64,000 bases of DNA from CAZNPH01 sp964574985 (lineage in GTDB: Bacteria > Bacteroidota > Bacteroidia > Bacteroidales > SM23-62), in NCBI GenBank assembly GCA_964574985.1, contig CAZNPH010000007.1, positions 62,001 to 126,000 on the forward strand, written 5' to 3'. The position numbers and the translations under genes were made by a program. Under the pieces are notes generated by a model. It was not told the origin of the DNA. It did no database searches and was given only the letters and a program-made list of their open reading frames with translations. Below are positions 47,601-55,390 of the stretch, one piece after another (positions within the stretch are counted from its first letter, which is position 1; each line of letters starts with the position of its first letter).

Positions 47601-50600
47601 CTGCATCAAGATAATCGCTATTGATACCGGTAATCGAAATTCCTTCCTGGTTATTTATGTAAACATTATCCAGTCCGCCGTTCGAAATTCCGGACGGATT
47701 CAGGTTTTCAACGGTTATTGAAAAAAATCCGTCTACAGGATAGGCAAGGCAGAAACAATCGGCTTCATCTGTCCCGTTTCCCACATCACCATAAAAGCTG
47801 GCTCCGTTTGCACTGCAGTTCGCAGTTGTGAAATTATTATTGGGTTCTGTTTCGGAATTGGCCACCAGGAAATGCCACGATTCCCCTGTAACCGAATCCC
47901 CATACTTGTCGAATGCGGTTATCTGCCATGAATATTTTTCACCCTTAGTAAGGTTGCGCACCAACAGGGTATCCTCCGGAATGGTATCCGCCGCCAATTG
48001 CATGTTCCCTTCAACACCGCACCATACGTTGTAGAAAATGGTATCACCGTCATATTCTTTTGAACTCCAGCGCAAGCATACCGAATCAGCAAACAGGTTG
48101 TATCCTGATGCAGGACCCACAATTTCCGGTGCAGCAGGAGGTTGATTGCCAAGTGTAATGCTTGCCGTGGCAAATCCGCTCCCGGTAATGGCCGGATCAA
48201 CAGACTGCACGCCCCAGTCATATTTGCCCTTGCCCAAATTCTTCAGATATTTTGCCGTTCCCTGGACAATACCTCTTCCGGCCGTTCGATTGTAACCGGT
48301 AGAAATATTTGATGATGGCATTTGTATGGTATCAGTTTCATCTTTGATCAAAAAGAAGTTATAACTCAAACCTTCCGGGGGTGTTTCATGATCAGTACCG
48401 GGGTCCCATAAAAACCTAAAAAACTCACCATCAGGGCTCATGTTGAGTCCGCCGGGAGAATCTGGCACAACGTTCGGTGACTCACTATTGTTTTTGTACA
48501 ATAATGTACTTGTACCCTCAGGTGTATTCACACTCAGCAGGATATCCAGATCATCATCATTGTCATAATCACCCCATTCGGCAATCCCGTATTGACTCAA
48601 TCCCGGGATCCCGGCCATGATGTTTTCGAAGGAACCTGAACGGTCATTTCTGAAAATTAAGGCTGTATCTCCTTTTGCGTAACCACCGCCCAGAAAAATA
48701 TCAAGACACCCGTTATTGTCATAATCCCCCCAGCCCACATTTCCATAAGAAACACCGGGCAATCCGGCACCGATTTCCGTAAACGAAGAAAGATCGTTGC
48801 GGTAAATCAGGGTTGTATCCGGCCATGACAATCCGCAGACCAAGATATCGAGATCCCCGTCATTGTCATAATCCCCCCAGGCAACATCGCTTTCCAGCAA
48901 ATCCAGAAGAACTGCATCAATGTCTGTAAATGTACCGTCATCGTTTCTGTAAATCCTGGAATAAAAACCAGCCCCGGTATCACCGGTGAACAGGATATCC
49001 AGGTCCCCGTCGTTGTCATAGTCCCCCCATTCCACACTGCTTCGGTACACATTGGGAAAACCGGGATGTATGGGGACAAAGGTATTCGAATCATTGTCGT
49101 AGATCTCAGTAATGTATCCGCTTCCGGTATCACCGGTCAACAGTATATCCAGGTCCCCGTCATTGTCATAATCCCCCCATACGGCACAACCTTTTTCCAC
49201 CCCTGTTAATCCGGCATTTACAGCAACAAAACCACCAGGATCATTCCGGTAGATTTCGCAAATGTATACCCCTCCTGTATCCCCGGTCATCAGTATATCC
49301 AGATCCCCGTCGTTGTCATAATCTCCCCAGTCCACACTGCTGCGAGAAACATTTGGCATAGCGGGATTAATGGGAGTAAATGTATCCGGATCATTCCGGT
49401 AGATCTCAGTAATGTATCCGCTTCCGGTATCACCGGTCAACAGTATATCCAGATCCCCGTCGTTGTCATAATCTCCCCATTTTGCATCCCCGTTGGATAT
49501 TCCGGGCAAACCGATATCGATCGCGGTAAAGTCTCCTATGATTGTTGCTTGCACATACAAAATGGTGTCCTGCATCCCGAGGAACACAATCATACTGTCA
49601 TTATATGTTCCCCGGCCGACATTTGTGTTCAGTGTGACGTTCACCGCCAGGGAATCTCCGGGCGCGATTGTATCTGATGTTACTGTTCTTGAGAAAGGCT
49701 CATGCATCCGGGAAATGCTGTCTATTGGGAGGTCTTTTGTGCCGGTATTCCTGAGATAAAATTTCCGAACAGTATCACCGCTCATCTCCCTGATCTGCTC
49801 AAAATTCAGTTGTCCGGAAATTTCCAGGGAAGACAAATGATCAATGTCTTTGACACAACGAACCGAAAATCCGCCATTCTTGTAATAACTGTTCCGGTTA
49901 ACTCCTGAACTTCCGTAACCCAATAGCCTGTACCATGCGTGGTCGCTGTCGGATTCAGCAGAAGACCAGAAATCGCTGCCGCCGCCCATGTCAAAGAATT
50001 CACTATTTTCCCGGCGGATTCCCCCAGGTAATGCAGTAAAGCCAGTTGAATTGGTTGCACCGGTGTTGGGACTGATCCAGTGTTCAGTTCCGGTTTCTTT
50101 CAGCTTTCCTCCTTCATCAGTACCGCGCCAATCAGTTAAATCCGCATCAGACAGGCTCATGCCCAGATACATTTCAAGTTCTTTCCATTCAGCATCACTG
50201 GGCAAATGCCAGCCTGTTGGGCATACACCTTGAATTCCACCAGGAATACTATCACTGCTTGGAGCACCGTTCATCGCCGCTGCCCAGGTATACAAATTAC
50301 CATATGTAGCGCGTTTTACCGTATCATTATCATAAAAACAATAGGCTTTGTCACTATATACCAGATTGTCCCATGTTGCAGAGTCTTCAACCAGCGGGAT
50401 GGCTGTACCGTCGGAATAATGAGTTGCCTTTAGATTTTCCCTCATCCAGACCTGATCACCAATATTAATGGTATTGTATATATTCCCATCATAATCCTCA
50501 ACAATTATTCTGACAGGCACAACCATCAATGTATCCGAAGAAATACTCATGTTCCCCCAGATGTCCCTGGAGCGGATGAAGTATGAATAGGACTGACCGT

Positions 50601-51528
50601 TGGTAAGTCCGGTGTCAGTATAAGAAGTATCGTTTGCGTTTGTAATGGAAACACTGTCAATCAATACTGCATTTCTGTATATGAATACTTTATCCTTATA
50701 AGACCAGTTGATGGTATCCCAGTAAAGTGTTGCCTTCCGGTCACCCGGATGCACATAAAAAGTATCCGGAGGATGGTAATTACCATATATGTTCATTACA
50801 CCGGAATCCGTAAGAGCCATATCATATACCCTGATATCATCCAGGATGCCATTGAAATATCCGGGAGTACTGTAACTGTTATTGCCAATTTGTGCATATT
50901 TGTATCTATCAGGATCGTTGCTTATCGCAACATCCGTGCTGTCAACAAGCCGGCCATTCAAATACAGTTTATGATAATCGGCTGTGGAAACCAGTGAGGC
51001 GAAATACCATCCGCCCTTAATTTTCAAACCGCCTACAGCTGATGAATAAGAGGTATTTAAACCGTCAAATGCATTTGGCGAATTCGCTTGTAAAAAAATG
51101 TTGGATGTGTCAGTTTTACCCTCAGGCACAATACTGAGCCTTCCGCAACGCAGATTAACTATCCAGTCGGTACTCTCGCTTCCCGGAAGAATATTGTTGA
51201 TGTAAAACCATGCAGAAACGGAGAAAGTGTCTTCAGAAAATGCATCCAAAGAATTGATGTCGATATAGTCCCCGTCTCCGTCGAATGAATACGCCTGGTT
51301 TGCATTTCCAAACCGGTCCGGGACCAGATATGTATCACCGATCACTGTCCCATTATGGCCGTTTCCGCTCTCATCATTGGCATTGCCGTTGAAAGGGTAA
51401 TATGCAACCGGATTAGACTGGCAAATGGAAGATTCAGGGACAAACAGAAAAACAAGAACTGAGATCAGTGAGAGCCTGATCACCCGGCTTTTCAGAAACT
51501 GTTTGACCGTTGTTTTCATTCTGTTCAT
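41632..51528 (-). CDS. Giant T9SS-exported mosaic protein (LamG, FISUMP x3, FG-GAP, FN3, dockerin-like)
   Basis: A 3298-residue secreted protein with a signal peptide ending SSICQ. Modules in order (rough residues): LamG/concanavalin-like 40-250; FN3-like 255-340; FISUMP-1 345-565 (CPTGWHLPSDAEW); a DUF1573-like module 570-665; seven FG-GAP/VCBS-like repeats 670-1000 (WGDYDNDGDLDIL, Ca-binding-like); FN3-like; two PPC-like modules 1230-1490; FISUMP-2 about 1580-1810; six FN3-like modules (DVYFG, TYYWRV) 1910-2390; FISUMP-3 about 2400-2630; FN3-like modules; a carboxypeptidase-regulatory-like module; a dockerin-like EF pair (GDYNGDGGIGQEDID) about 3005-3070; a cohesin-like domain; and a C-terminal T9SS sorting domain (IKIYPNPAGDRVWI...). 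Likely a cell-surface adhesin or matrix component; no catalytic site seen. It sits 20 nt after the lipoprotein gene. Confidence 0.9.
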   Translation of the reverse strand: MNRMKTTVKQFLKSRVIRLSLISVLVFLFVPESSICQSNPVAYYPFNGNANDESGNGHNGTVIGDTYLVPDRFGNANQAYSFDGDGDYIDINSLDAFSEDTFSVSAWFYINNILPGSESTDWIVNLRCGRLSIVPEGKTDTSNIFLQANSPNAFDGLNTSYSSAVGGLKIKGGWYFASLVSTADYHKLYLNGRLVDSTDVAISNDPDRYKYAQIGNNSYSTPGYFNGILDDIRVYDMALTDSGVMNIYGNYHPPDTFYVHPGDRKATLYWDTINWSYKDKVFIYRNAVLIDSVSITNANDTSYTDTGLTNGQSYSYFIRSRDIWGNMSISSDTLMVVPVRIIVEDYDGNIYNTINIGDQVWMRENLKATHYSDGTAIPLVEDSATWDNLVYSDKAYCFYDNDTVKRATYGNLYTWAAAMNGAPSSDSIPGGIQGVCPTGWHLPSDAEWKELEMYLGMSLSDADLTDWRGTDEGGKLKETGTEHWISPNTGATNSTGFTALPGGIRRENSEFFDMGGGSDFWSSAESDSDHAWYRLLGYGSSGVNRNSYYKNGGFSVRCVKDIDHLSSLEISGQLNFEQIREMSGDTVRKFYLRNTGTKDLPIDSISRMHEPFSRTVTSDTIAPGDSLAVNVTLNTNVGRGTYNDSMIVFLGMQDTILYVQATIIGDFTAIDIGLPGISNGDAKWGDYDNDGDLDILLTGDTGSGYITEIYRNDPDTFTPINPAMPNVSRSSVDWGDYDNDGDLDILMTGDTGGVYICEIYRNDPGGFVAVNAGLTGVEKGCAVWGDYDNDGDLDILLTGDTGSGYITEIYDNDSNTFVPIHPGFPNVYRSSVEWGDYDNDGDLDILFTGDTGAGFYSRIYRNDDGTFTDIDAVLLDLLESDVAWGDYDNDGDLDILVCGLSWPDTTLIYRNDLSSFTEIGAGLPGVSYGNVGWGDYDNNGCLDIFLGGGYAKGDTALIFRNDRSGSFENIMAGIPGLSQYGIAEWGDYDNDDDLDILLSVNTPEGTSTLLYKNNSESPNVVPDSPGGLNMSPDGEFFRFLWDPGTDHETPPEGLSYNFFLIKDETDTIQMPSSNISTGYNRTAGRGIVQGTAKYLKNLGKGKYDWGVQSVDPAITGSGFATASITLGNQPPAAPEIVGPASGYNLFADSVCLRWSSKEYDGDTIFYNVWCGVEGNMQLAADTIPEDTLLVRNLTKGEKYSWQITAFDKYGDSVTGESWHFLVANSETEPNNNFTTANCSANGASFYGDVGNGTDEADCFCLAYPVDGFFSITVENLNPSGISNGGLDNVYINNQEGISITGINSDYLDAGEAYTSSKIMLYSDETYYIRICPELIDDHVPYRLIFNIDTIQVNDIPEPNNSRAGAYLLYRDSLYSFVGYNRDAEDWYAVEFYGSGTFQLKITDPADSYTVEDGLSTVRIYNPSGSEVASIMSYDIRDGSSAVSSTIGVSAGQVYYINVPAMNAYSGAAYLMEIISDVQVLMEGWYPTIPQPVNIPDADFGILPGDTIVQWNCTHPGGDTLTYDLFLGKSSPPPLVGTGLTVTDWNVSDLILGDTIYWKIAAMDQSGHTLTSPVYRFTVSREGIFTDPRDGSEYAIVTIGDQTWMAENLKYLPEVSPPEEGSGDTGREDEAFYYVYGYNSTNVEYAKDTITYKTYGVLYNWNAAMGGASSSSSNPSNVQGACPAGWHLPSDAEWTELETWLRDNGYGYEGSGNDIAKSLADNSGLWNNYDVAGTVGHDQSSNNKSFFSALPGGHRSGSGYFYDVGYDGHWWSAAENDTSNAWGWRIHYHYIDVSRNLNGKEYGFSVRCIRDIDYLSDLAISGETDFGNVLLSTGVVDRTIYIRNNGIREFMLDSVSEMQSPFNCSVQPGQVMPGDSLAVQLILNTDNPQGNFKDSLTLYVGLQDTTLWISADLTVNLPPVLSDMSPVYQEYDVDTVGNQLTWSCSDYEGEAITYDVYFGTDPDPPPISTDQPDTFYLLPTLQSATTYYWRIEARDVYVNTTVSSILEFTTWTDDPVDLTLMEPDKDAVETGIDIELQWRGYDDEGENISYEVYFGRNSPPPLLFSGFADTILYIDTLGYGEFYFWKITATDGKNITESETRSFNTGYNDAPFLILEGPEDSTKVPLTVELAWNAYDDEGEEIRYDVYFSDDLAGMGNPALPAYVFDSLVIDTLDWETNYYWKVVAKDTYGNESASKIRYFYTTTDQAPLITVLRPENSAAETGIRICLEWNIFNDDNDKIYYELGFGTSGDTSVVASDSTFETNFIVCPDTLQYERTYYWWIESSDKAGNIRQSDFMSFSTGMNDPPVLHIAGPDHDSTDVPLGIELAWSASDDEDEPVTYDVYFGRSDPPDIVLTDYSDTVLFIDTLRYQTDYFWKVAATDSSGNTSNGPVKRFTTRFRTFTDSRDGNEYKYVTIGDQTWMAENLAYLPEISPPEEGSGDTGREDDAFYYVYGYNSTNVEYAKDTITYKTYGVLYNWNAAMGGASSSSSNPSNVQGACPAGWHLPSDAEWTELETWLRDNGYGYEGSGNDIAKSLADNSGLWNNYDVAGTVGHDQSSNNKSFFSALPGGHRSGSGYFYDVGYDGHWWSAAENDTSNAWGWRIHYHYIDVSRNLNGKEYGFSVRCIRDIDYLSDLAISGETDFGNVLLSTGVVDRNIYIRNNGIREFVLDSISILQLPFDCSVQPDTLYPGDTLAVQLFFDTDNPLGLYRDSLILYIGSQDTALYIRANLTNNMSPELSLIFPIDLDCDLDTTGIRLIWSSNDREGDVLSYDVYFGTGHDPPPVSTGQTDTSYLLPTLQSATTYYWRVVAGDSYGNTTESPVNEFTSWINDPPVITLLHPPDLASDITPEIMLTWTASDDENDSIAFDMFFGVNDPPTELQSAYKDTFWILTGLSENATYYWRVIATDSYGNTTESELFSFTTTDKPTGWVLLNVAGQDMNGLPNAGYSVGAGSQLLGITDESGQAGPYMIVEGKHPFNIRKRGHFSYSDSIEVTEGQTAEASVFLPPIGDYNGDGGIGQEDIDSLVMEWRAEHFHYELAPSTGVAPDFVVMPDGLLDFEDIMVFALLWDHYNGPCKSGWMKEETMVSSGIDPDANWRVGGSAEYIDHEHMLELRFVISGEGNLTSNALIICYDYTALQYEDIRMPLISEHKGLQFIRNDEEKGQLEVFAGLLGVVRGLAREYLAVLRFNVINEKHSLPSVRYEAHCKKSGSESGMVKFSRPDDIKIYPNPAGDRVWIDPGSNGAPASLRVIDSQGRIIMLKKLINRIEEIHIGNCKSGILLFQVTRGKEVFNRIIVKE
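43531..44237 (-). repeat. FISUMP direct repeat, copy A (707 bp)
   Basis: Matches 45982-46688 over 707 bp with only two mismatches that I can find by eye. Both copies lie in frame in the giant gene and encode FISUMP-3 plus the start of the following module. Copies are 2451 bp (817 codons) apart. Confidence 0.95.
45982..46688 (-). repeat. FISUMP direct repeat, copy B (707 bp)
   Basis: Partner of 43531-44237, encoding FISUMP-2. Outside the 707 bp the flanking modules are related but clearly diverged, so the near-identity stops abruptly at both ends. Confidence 0.95.
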
Positions 51529-51548
51529 TAACAGGAGTGCTTCGCCGG

Positions 51549-52415
51549 TTAGTTCACAACAGAACCCCTGACCCTATTGATGGAAACCGGATTGTTTTCC
51601 GGATCCCTCATTTTTGAACTCGTTAAATTGATGCTTATGCTGTAATTCTGACTGCTCTGTGATAGAAAGTTCATTCTGCATAAGGTGGCATTACCGGAAA
51701 AACCGCTTCCGGTACCCAGACTGACAGCATCTATGGTCACAGTGCCGCTTGAATTGGCATCCGCCGGAAGAGAGGACAGTAACAATATGCCATCTGTTCC
51801 CTGAAGGCCGCCGGCCACCTCATCAATACCCTGCAATATACATTTATCACCCGGAAATTCAACCACCGCGGACAATCCCATAATCCCCGTCGCGTTCTCA
51901 ATATCCAGATAAACGGAGAACGGAGCCCCGTTGACGGCATCCAAATGCCACCTTCTCAATACCAAAGCACAGCTTGTAACTGCATCGACGGTAAATACCA
52001 CCGAATCGGGAATCTCCTGAACAATATTCTCATTTTGTGCTTCCTTTACCATAAAAGTATATGTCCCTTCATCAAGATACTGGTAAGTGGCAGAATACAA
52101 TCCGCTCTGCCATTGAGAAAAGACATTATCGAATCCCCTCAGCATGTATGAATATATTCCCTGATCATAGGAACCGGTCCATACGAAGGTGACCGTTGTC
52201 TGATCAACGACCGAACCGTCCGATGGACCCGTCAGGATGATAGCTTCCGGGGTTACGAAATCCTCATTCAAAGGATCATAGGGATTGTCATACACGGGCT
52301 TTTCGGGCTTTTCGCAGGAGAACAATAAAAACAATGCAGCAAATAAGATTCCGGCTGCTATTGCAACAATGGAAATGTGATCCTCATGTTCTTTTTTCCT
52401 TTCTGAAAAATACAT
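51549..52415 (-). CDS. Lipoprotein with cohesin-like domain
   Basis: A 288-residue predicted lipoprotein. I chose the ATG at 52415 because it places a hydrophobic helix and lipobox (LLFSC) near residue 34 and avoids overlap with the neighbour upstream. The N-terminal half after the Cys holds an Ig/FN3-like module (PSDGSVVDQTTVTFVWTGS..., about 60-150). The second half (APFSVYLDIENATGIMGLSAVV... to SISINLTSSKMR) has the strand pattern of a cohesin / CBM-like sandwich. The giant protein gene follows by 20 nt. A role in presenting or holding the giant protein at the surface is inference. Confidence 0.72.
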   Translation of the reverse strand: MYFSERKKEHEDHISIVAIAAGILFAALFLLFSCEKPEKPVYDNPYDPLNEDFVTPEAIILTGPSDGSVVDQTTVTFVWTGSYDQGIYSYMLRGFDNVFSQWQSGLYSATYQYLDEGTYTFMVKEAQNENIVQEIPDSVVFTVDAVTSCALVLRRWHLDAVNGAPFSVYLDIENATGIMGLSAVVEFPGDKCILQGIDEVAGGLQGTDGILLLSSLPADANSSGTVTIDAVSLGTGSGFSGNATLCRMNFLSQSSQNYSISINLTSSKMRDPENNPVSINRVRGSVVN

Positions 52416-52488
52416 TAAAACAAACCGGATCTGAGTCCGGATTTTGATGGGTTCCAACAATAAAAATAGTAAAAAGTATTGTTTTCTG

Positions 52489-53496
52489 CTACGCAAGAAG
52501 AGTTGAAAACAATTCCTCACGGGAACATTTGCCCTCCAGATAATCATTCACCGAGATAATGGAATTGAGGTTTTCCCTTATGGAACGTGCATAAAGACTA
52601 CCACCGGCTTTTCCTGCTTCCCTGAGGATCGTTTCCGGTTCCGCTTTCCCTGATTTCTGCAGTTCCCGGGCAGCGGCAATGATTCCATCGCTCCTGTCAT
52701 AGAAATTTTTTCCCGCATCCTGTTCCCCGGATTGAACAATTGCCCGTGCATACATCTTCATGATCTCCCGGTTCCTTCTTCTCCAGTCAGCCATCCGGTT
52801 CACCCACCCCATGCCGTCATCCGTATCGGGTTTGAGCGTGTGCACTCGGGTGAGGGCCCTGGCCAGCATGTCATGAAGCATATTTTCCACATCATACACC
52901 GCTGCACTGCCGGGATCAGATTCCGGTTTGGAAAACTCCCTGATCAGCAATGCATCCTGATTGATTCGGATTGTAAGGGCTTCGCCCGGACCTTTTCCTT
53001 CAAAAAAGAGGGAAAAATTCCTGTATGCTGCATTCACGCCTGTCCATCCGAAGACCAGGGCCAGCTTTTCATCAAAATGATCCGCCCCGGGATTGTTTTT
53101 CAGAATATCAATCAGTTCCAAAAGACGTTTATCTTCCGGAGGCAATACCCCGGCCAGCCGGCCTTTGCTTCCAGGAACCCGGACATGGATATCCGCTGTG
53201 GCGGCAACACGGGAACGGTCAGACAGCCGGCCCGAACAAAATGCAAGCATGCAGGCATCCTCAATGACCGAAATAGTCGCCAGTCCGTTCAACAGGCAAT
53301 CCTGTACAACATTTTTTTTATCTGTCCGGATAGTGCCGGAATCTGAAGCACCATCCAGTGAAGGGCTGTACATTAAAGGATCAATTGATGAAGCGGCTTT
53401 CAATATGGAAGGAATAAAAAACATTCCTGCGCCTCCGGCGAAGGCATTTCTGAAAAACCGGCGCCTGTCTGTTTTTGTCCTGGTATTTGTTTTCAA
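52489..53496 (-). CDS. Hypothetical protein with Tat-type signal sequence
   Basis: Not recognised. The 335-residue protein begins with a twin-arginine-like signal (TDRRRFFRNAFAGGAGM, then FFIPSILKAASS), pointing to export of a folded protein. The mature part is mainly helical and charged, with a Gly/Cys-containing stretch (LNGLATISVIEDACMLAFCSGRLSD) and no catalytic motif that I can name. It lies 73 nt upstream of the lipoprotein gene on the same strand and may be the first gene of the four-gene surface-protein run. Confidence 0.75.
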   Translation of the reverse strand: MKTNTRTKTDRRRFFRNAFAGGAGMFFIPSILKAASSIDPLMYSPSLDGASDSGTIRTDKKNVVQDCLLNGLATISVIEDACMLAFCSGRLSDRSRVAATADIHVRVPGSKGRLAGVLPPEDKRLLELIDILKNNPGADHFDEKLALVFGWTGVNAAYRNFSLFFEGKGPGEALTIRINQDALLIREFSKPESDPGSAAVYDVENMLHDMLARALTRVHTLKPDTDDGMGWVNRMADWRRRNREIMKMYARAIVQSGEQDAGKNFYDRSDGIIAAARELQKSGKAEPETILREAGKAGGSLYARSIRENLNSIISVNDYLEGKCSREELFSTLLA

Positions 53497-53536
53497 TTGT
53501 GTGTGTTTTGGTTAGCCATTTAATATTTACCACTTT

Positions 53537-53675
53537 TTATAATATCAGCTCAAACGATCTTGTTTTTTGTTGCCGGTATCCCACATGCTTTCCTCATGCC
53601 CGGCCGGCGAACCCCCTTTTGTCTCCGAACGGCGGCTTGCTGCCAGACCGGTGATGGTGGTTTCATGATATTTGT
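53537..53675 (+). repeat. GC-rich intergenic repeat, copy 1 (139 bp)
   Basis: Aligns without gaps to 62396-62534, about 80 percent identical by eye. A perfectly shared 20-nt core starts at GCCGGCGAA and runs through the C-run and TTTTG. Starts with TTATAAT and the TTTTTTGTTGCCGG phrase. Lies between two minus-strand genes and is non-coding. Confidence 0.75.
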
Positions 53676-53683
53676 GACAGAAT

Positions 53684-54613
53684 TTAAATTCTATGGTCTT
53701 CATGGAAAATATGCAGGGCATCATACACTTCCGGTTTGGTGATCTGTCCGCCGAAATAATCGCTGGCTGCCCCGAGAAAATCGAAAGACAGCCTGAGGGC
53801 CTGTGCGTACTGGCTTCCTTTCTCCGCTTGTTCAAGGGCCTGCTCCAGATCGATCCCGGGATGGGGTTCATCATATTTCTGCACATGACGCACAAACCTT
53901 AGCAGCGGGTCATTCTCATCATATACGTTGAAATTATTGATATAACCCTGCATCTTATATGGCTCGGGTTTCTGATAAGCCCGTATATACTTCCGGAGGT
54001 CTTCATAAAGATCCTGACTTTGTTCAATGATCCTTTCAGCATATTCCTCAATGCCGGAATTTTTTTCTGTAAATACGCATTGTTGTAACATGCCCAGCAT
54101 AAAATAATGGGTAAACAGTTCTTCAGTCCATGCAACATGAAAATATCCGGCGGCCGGATTGGTTGCCATATTTTCGGTCAATGTGGCCTGACTGATCCGC
54201 TCGAATGGTGATCCGGCGGAATGGGATCCTCCGCCAAATACATATTTGCAGGAAATGGCATCATGGTACATTTCGCATTCACTTTCCGTAAGAATAGGAT
54301 TGCCCATCTTTTCCACTTGCCTGAATAAGGGCTTCATTTGCAGGTCGGAAGCCCGGTGCGTAATCCAACCCATAGCCCCGGCAAGTTGCTCCCAGTTTTT
54401 GTCCGTCATTCCGCCACTTATGAATATCCTTTTTGTTTTTTCCAGGATTGGGACTGCATACAAATGATTCCCCCTGGACCCGCTGCAAAAAAATCCGCAA
54501 TCATATGCTTTTTTCAATGCTGTGGGAAAGGCTTCATGGAACCTTTTTGGGCAATTTCTGATGATCCGTACCGAATCTTCATAGACTGCAATATGTGTTA
54601 TATGCTCCGACAT
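53684..54613 (-). CDS. Hypothetical protein (309 aa)
   Basis: Not recognised. A 309-residue protein without signal peptide or membrane segment, so probably cytosolic. The N-terminus (MSEHITHIAVYEDSVRII) and several conserved-looking His, Asp, Glu and Trp residues (for example ECEMYHDAIS, YFHVAWTEELFTHYF) could bind a metal, resembling loosely a zinc-dependent hydrolase with helical fold. This is only an impression. Its stop lies 8 nt from the repeat at 53537-53675, and it diverges from the GPP34-like gene. Confidence 0.75.
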   Translation of the reverse strand: MSEHITHIAVYEDSVRIIRNCPKRFHEAFPTALKKAYDCGFFCSGSRGNHLYAVPILEKTKRIFISGGMTDKNWEQLAGAMGWITHRASDLQMKPLFRQVEKMGNPILTESECEMYHDAISCKYVFGGGSHSAGSPFERISQATLTENMATNPAAGYFHVAWTEELFTHYFMLGMLQQCVFTEKNSGIEEYAERIIEQSQDLYEDLRKYIRAYQKPEPYKMQGYINNFNVYDENDPLLRFVRHVQKYDEPHPGIDLEQALEQAEKGSQYAQALRLSFDFLGAASDYFGGQITKPEVYDALHIFHEDHRI

Positions 54614-54767
54614 TTATGATGATTTTATTATAAGATTCCACTGCAGAAATGTAACTTTGTGTATCAGGCTCCCCGAATACCTTTTCTTCCGGGATGTTCC
54701 GTCAACATGACAATATAAGAAGAATTGTATAAAACTGTACTGGATAAATCATGAAACCCCCGGCTCA

Positions 54768-55253
54768 ATGAAACTGAACACCGCAGATAAATTCATGCTG
54801 CTCATCATGCATCCCCGAAAATCAAGGTGTCTGGCTTCGCGGCCCATGATCAATGCCGGACTTTCCGGTTCTATCCTTCTGGACCTTTCCCTGGAAAATA
54901 AGATCGGTGTTCAAAATCAGCATTTGATGGTTAAAGATCCAATTACCGGACTATCTGATACACATGGCATTATCCTGAAAAAATTGTCCCGCCATGAAAA
55001 AAAGAGAAAAATCAAGTCCTTGATTGCCCGTCTGTCAAGGAGAAACCGAAAATACCGCTATGGTATCCTGCATGATCTCGAATCCAAAGAACTGGTTGCC
55101 ATTGAGGATAAGAAATTTCTGATATTTACTTACAAAAAGGCAAAACTGACCGGGCGGGAGGAACGGGAGAACCTGATCCGGGAAACAGAGGCAGCCATCA
55201 TCGGCGCCGTGGCGGGATATTCAGTAGCAGCCGCAGCATCTGCCGGAAAATGA
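54768..55253 (+). CDS. GPP34 (GOLPH3/Vps74) family protein, short form
   Basis: A 161-residue protein resembling the GPP34 family, known in eukaryotes as a phosphoinositide-binding Golgi adaptor and found in bacteria with unknown role. The matching features are FMLLIMH near the start, INAGLSGSILLDLSLENKI (a family hallmark) near 28-46, VKDPITGLSDTHGIILKKL, and the Ala-rich terminal helix. It is about 60 residues shorter than typical members, mostly in the second half, so it may be a reduced or truncated form. No neighbour explains its function. Confidence 0.7.
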   Translation: MKLNTADKFMLLIMHPRKSRCLASRPMINAGLSGSILLDLSLENKIGVQNQHLMVKDPITGLSDTHGIILKKLSRHEKKRKIKSLIARLSRRNRKYRYGILHDLESKELVAIEDKKFLIFTYKKAKLTGREERENLIRETEAAIIGAVAGYSVAAAASAGK

Positions 55254-55269
55254 TCAACATAGTTTTTAC

Positions 55270-55326
55270 ATATGGGGGGCGCCGGCCGGGCATGAGGACA
55301 GCCCGCGGGTGGCCGGCAACAAAAGA
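55270..55326 (-). repeat. GC-rich intergenic repeat, inverted partial copy 3
   Basis: Reverse complement reads TTGTTGCCGGCCACCCGCGG, then GCTGTCCTCATGCCCGGCCG and GCGCCCCCCATATGT. This is the central part of the 139-bp repeat seen at 53537 and 62396, in the opposite orientation. The outer parts are missing or too diverged to see. Confidence 0.65.
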
Positions 55327-55390
55327 GATTAATGTTAGAATCATCATTATAAAATGCTAAAAATTAAATTGTTAATATAAATATATTCGA

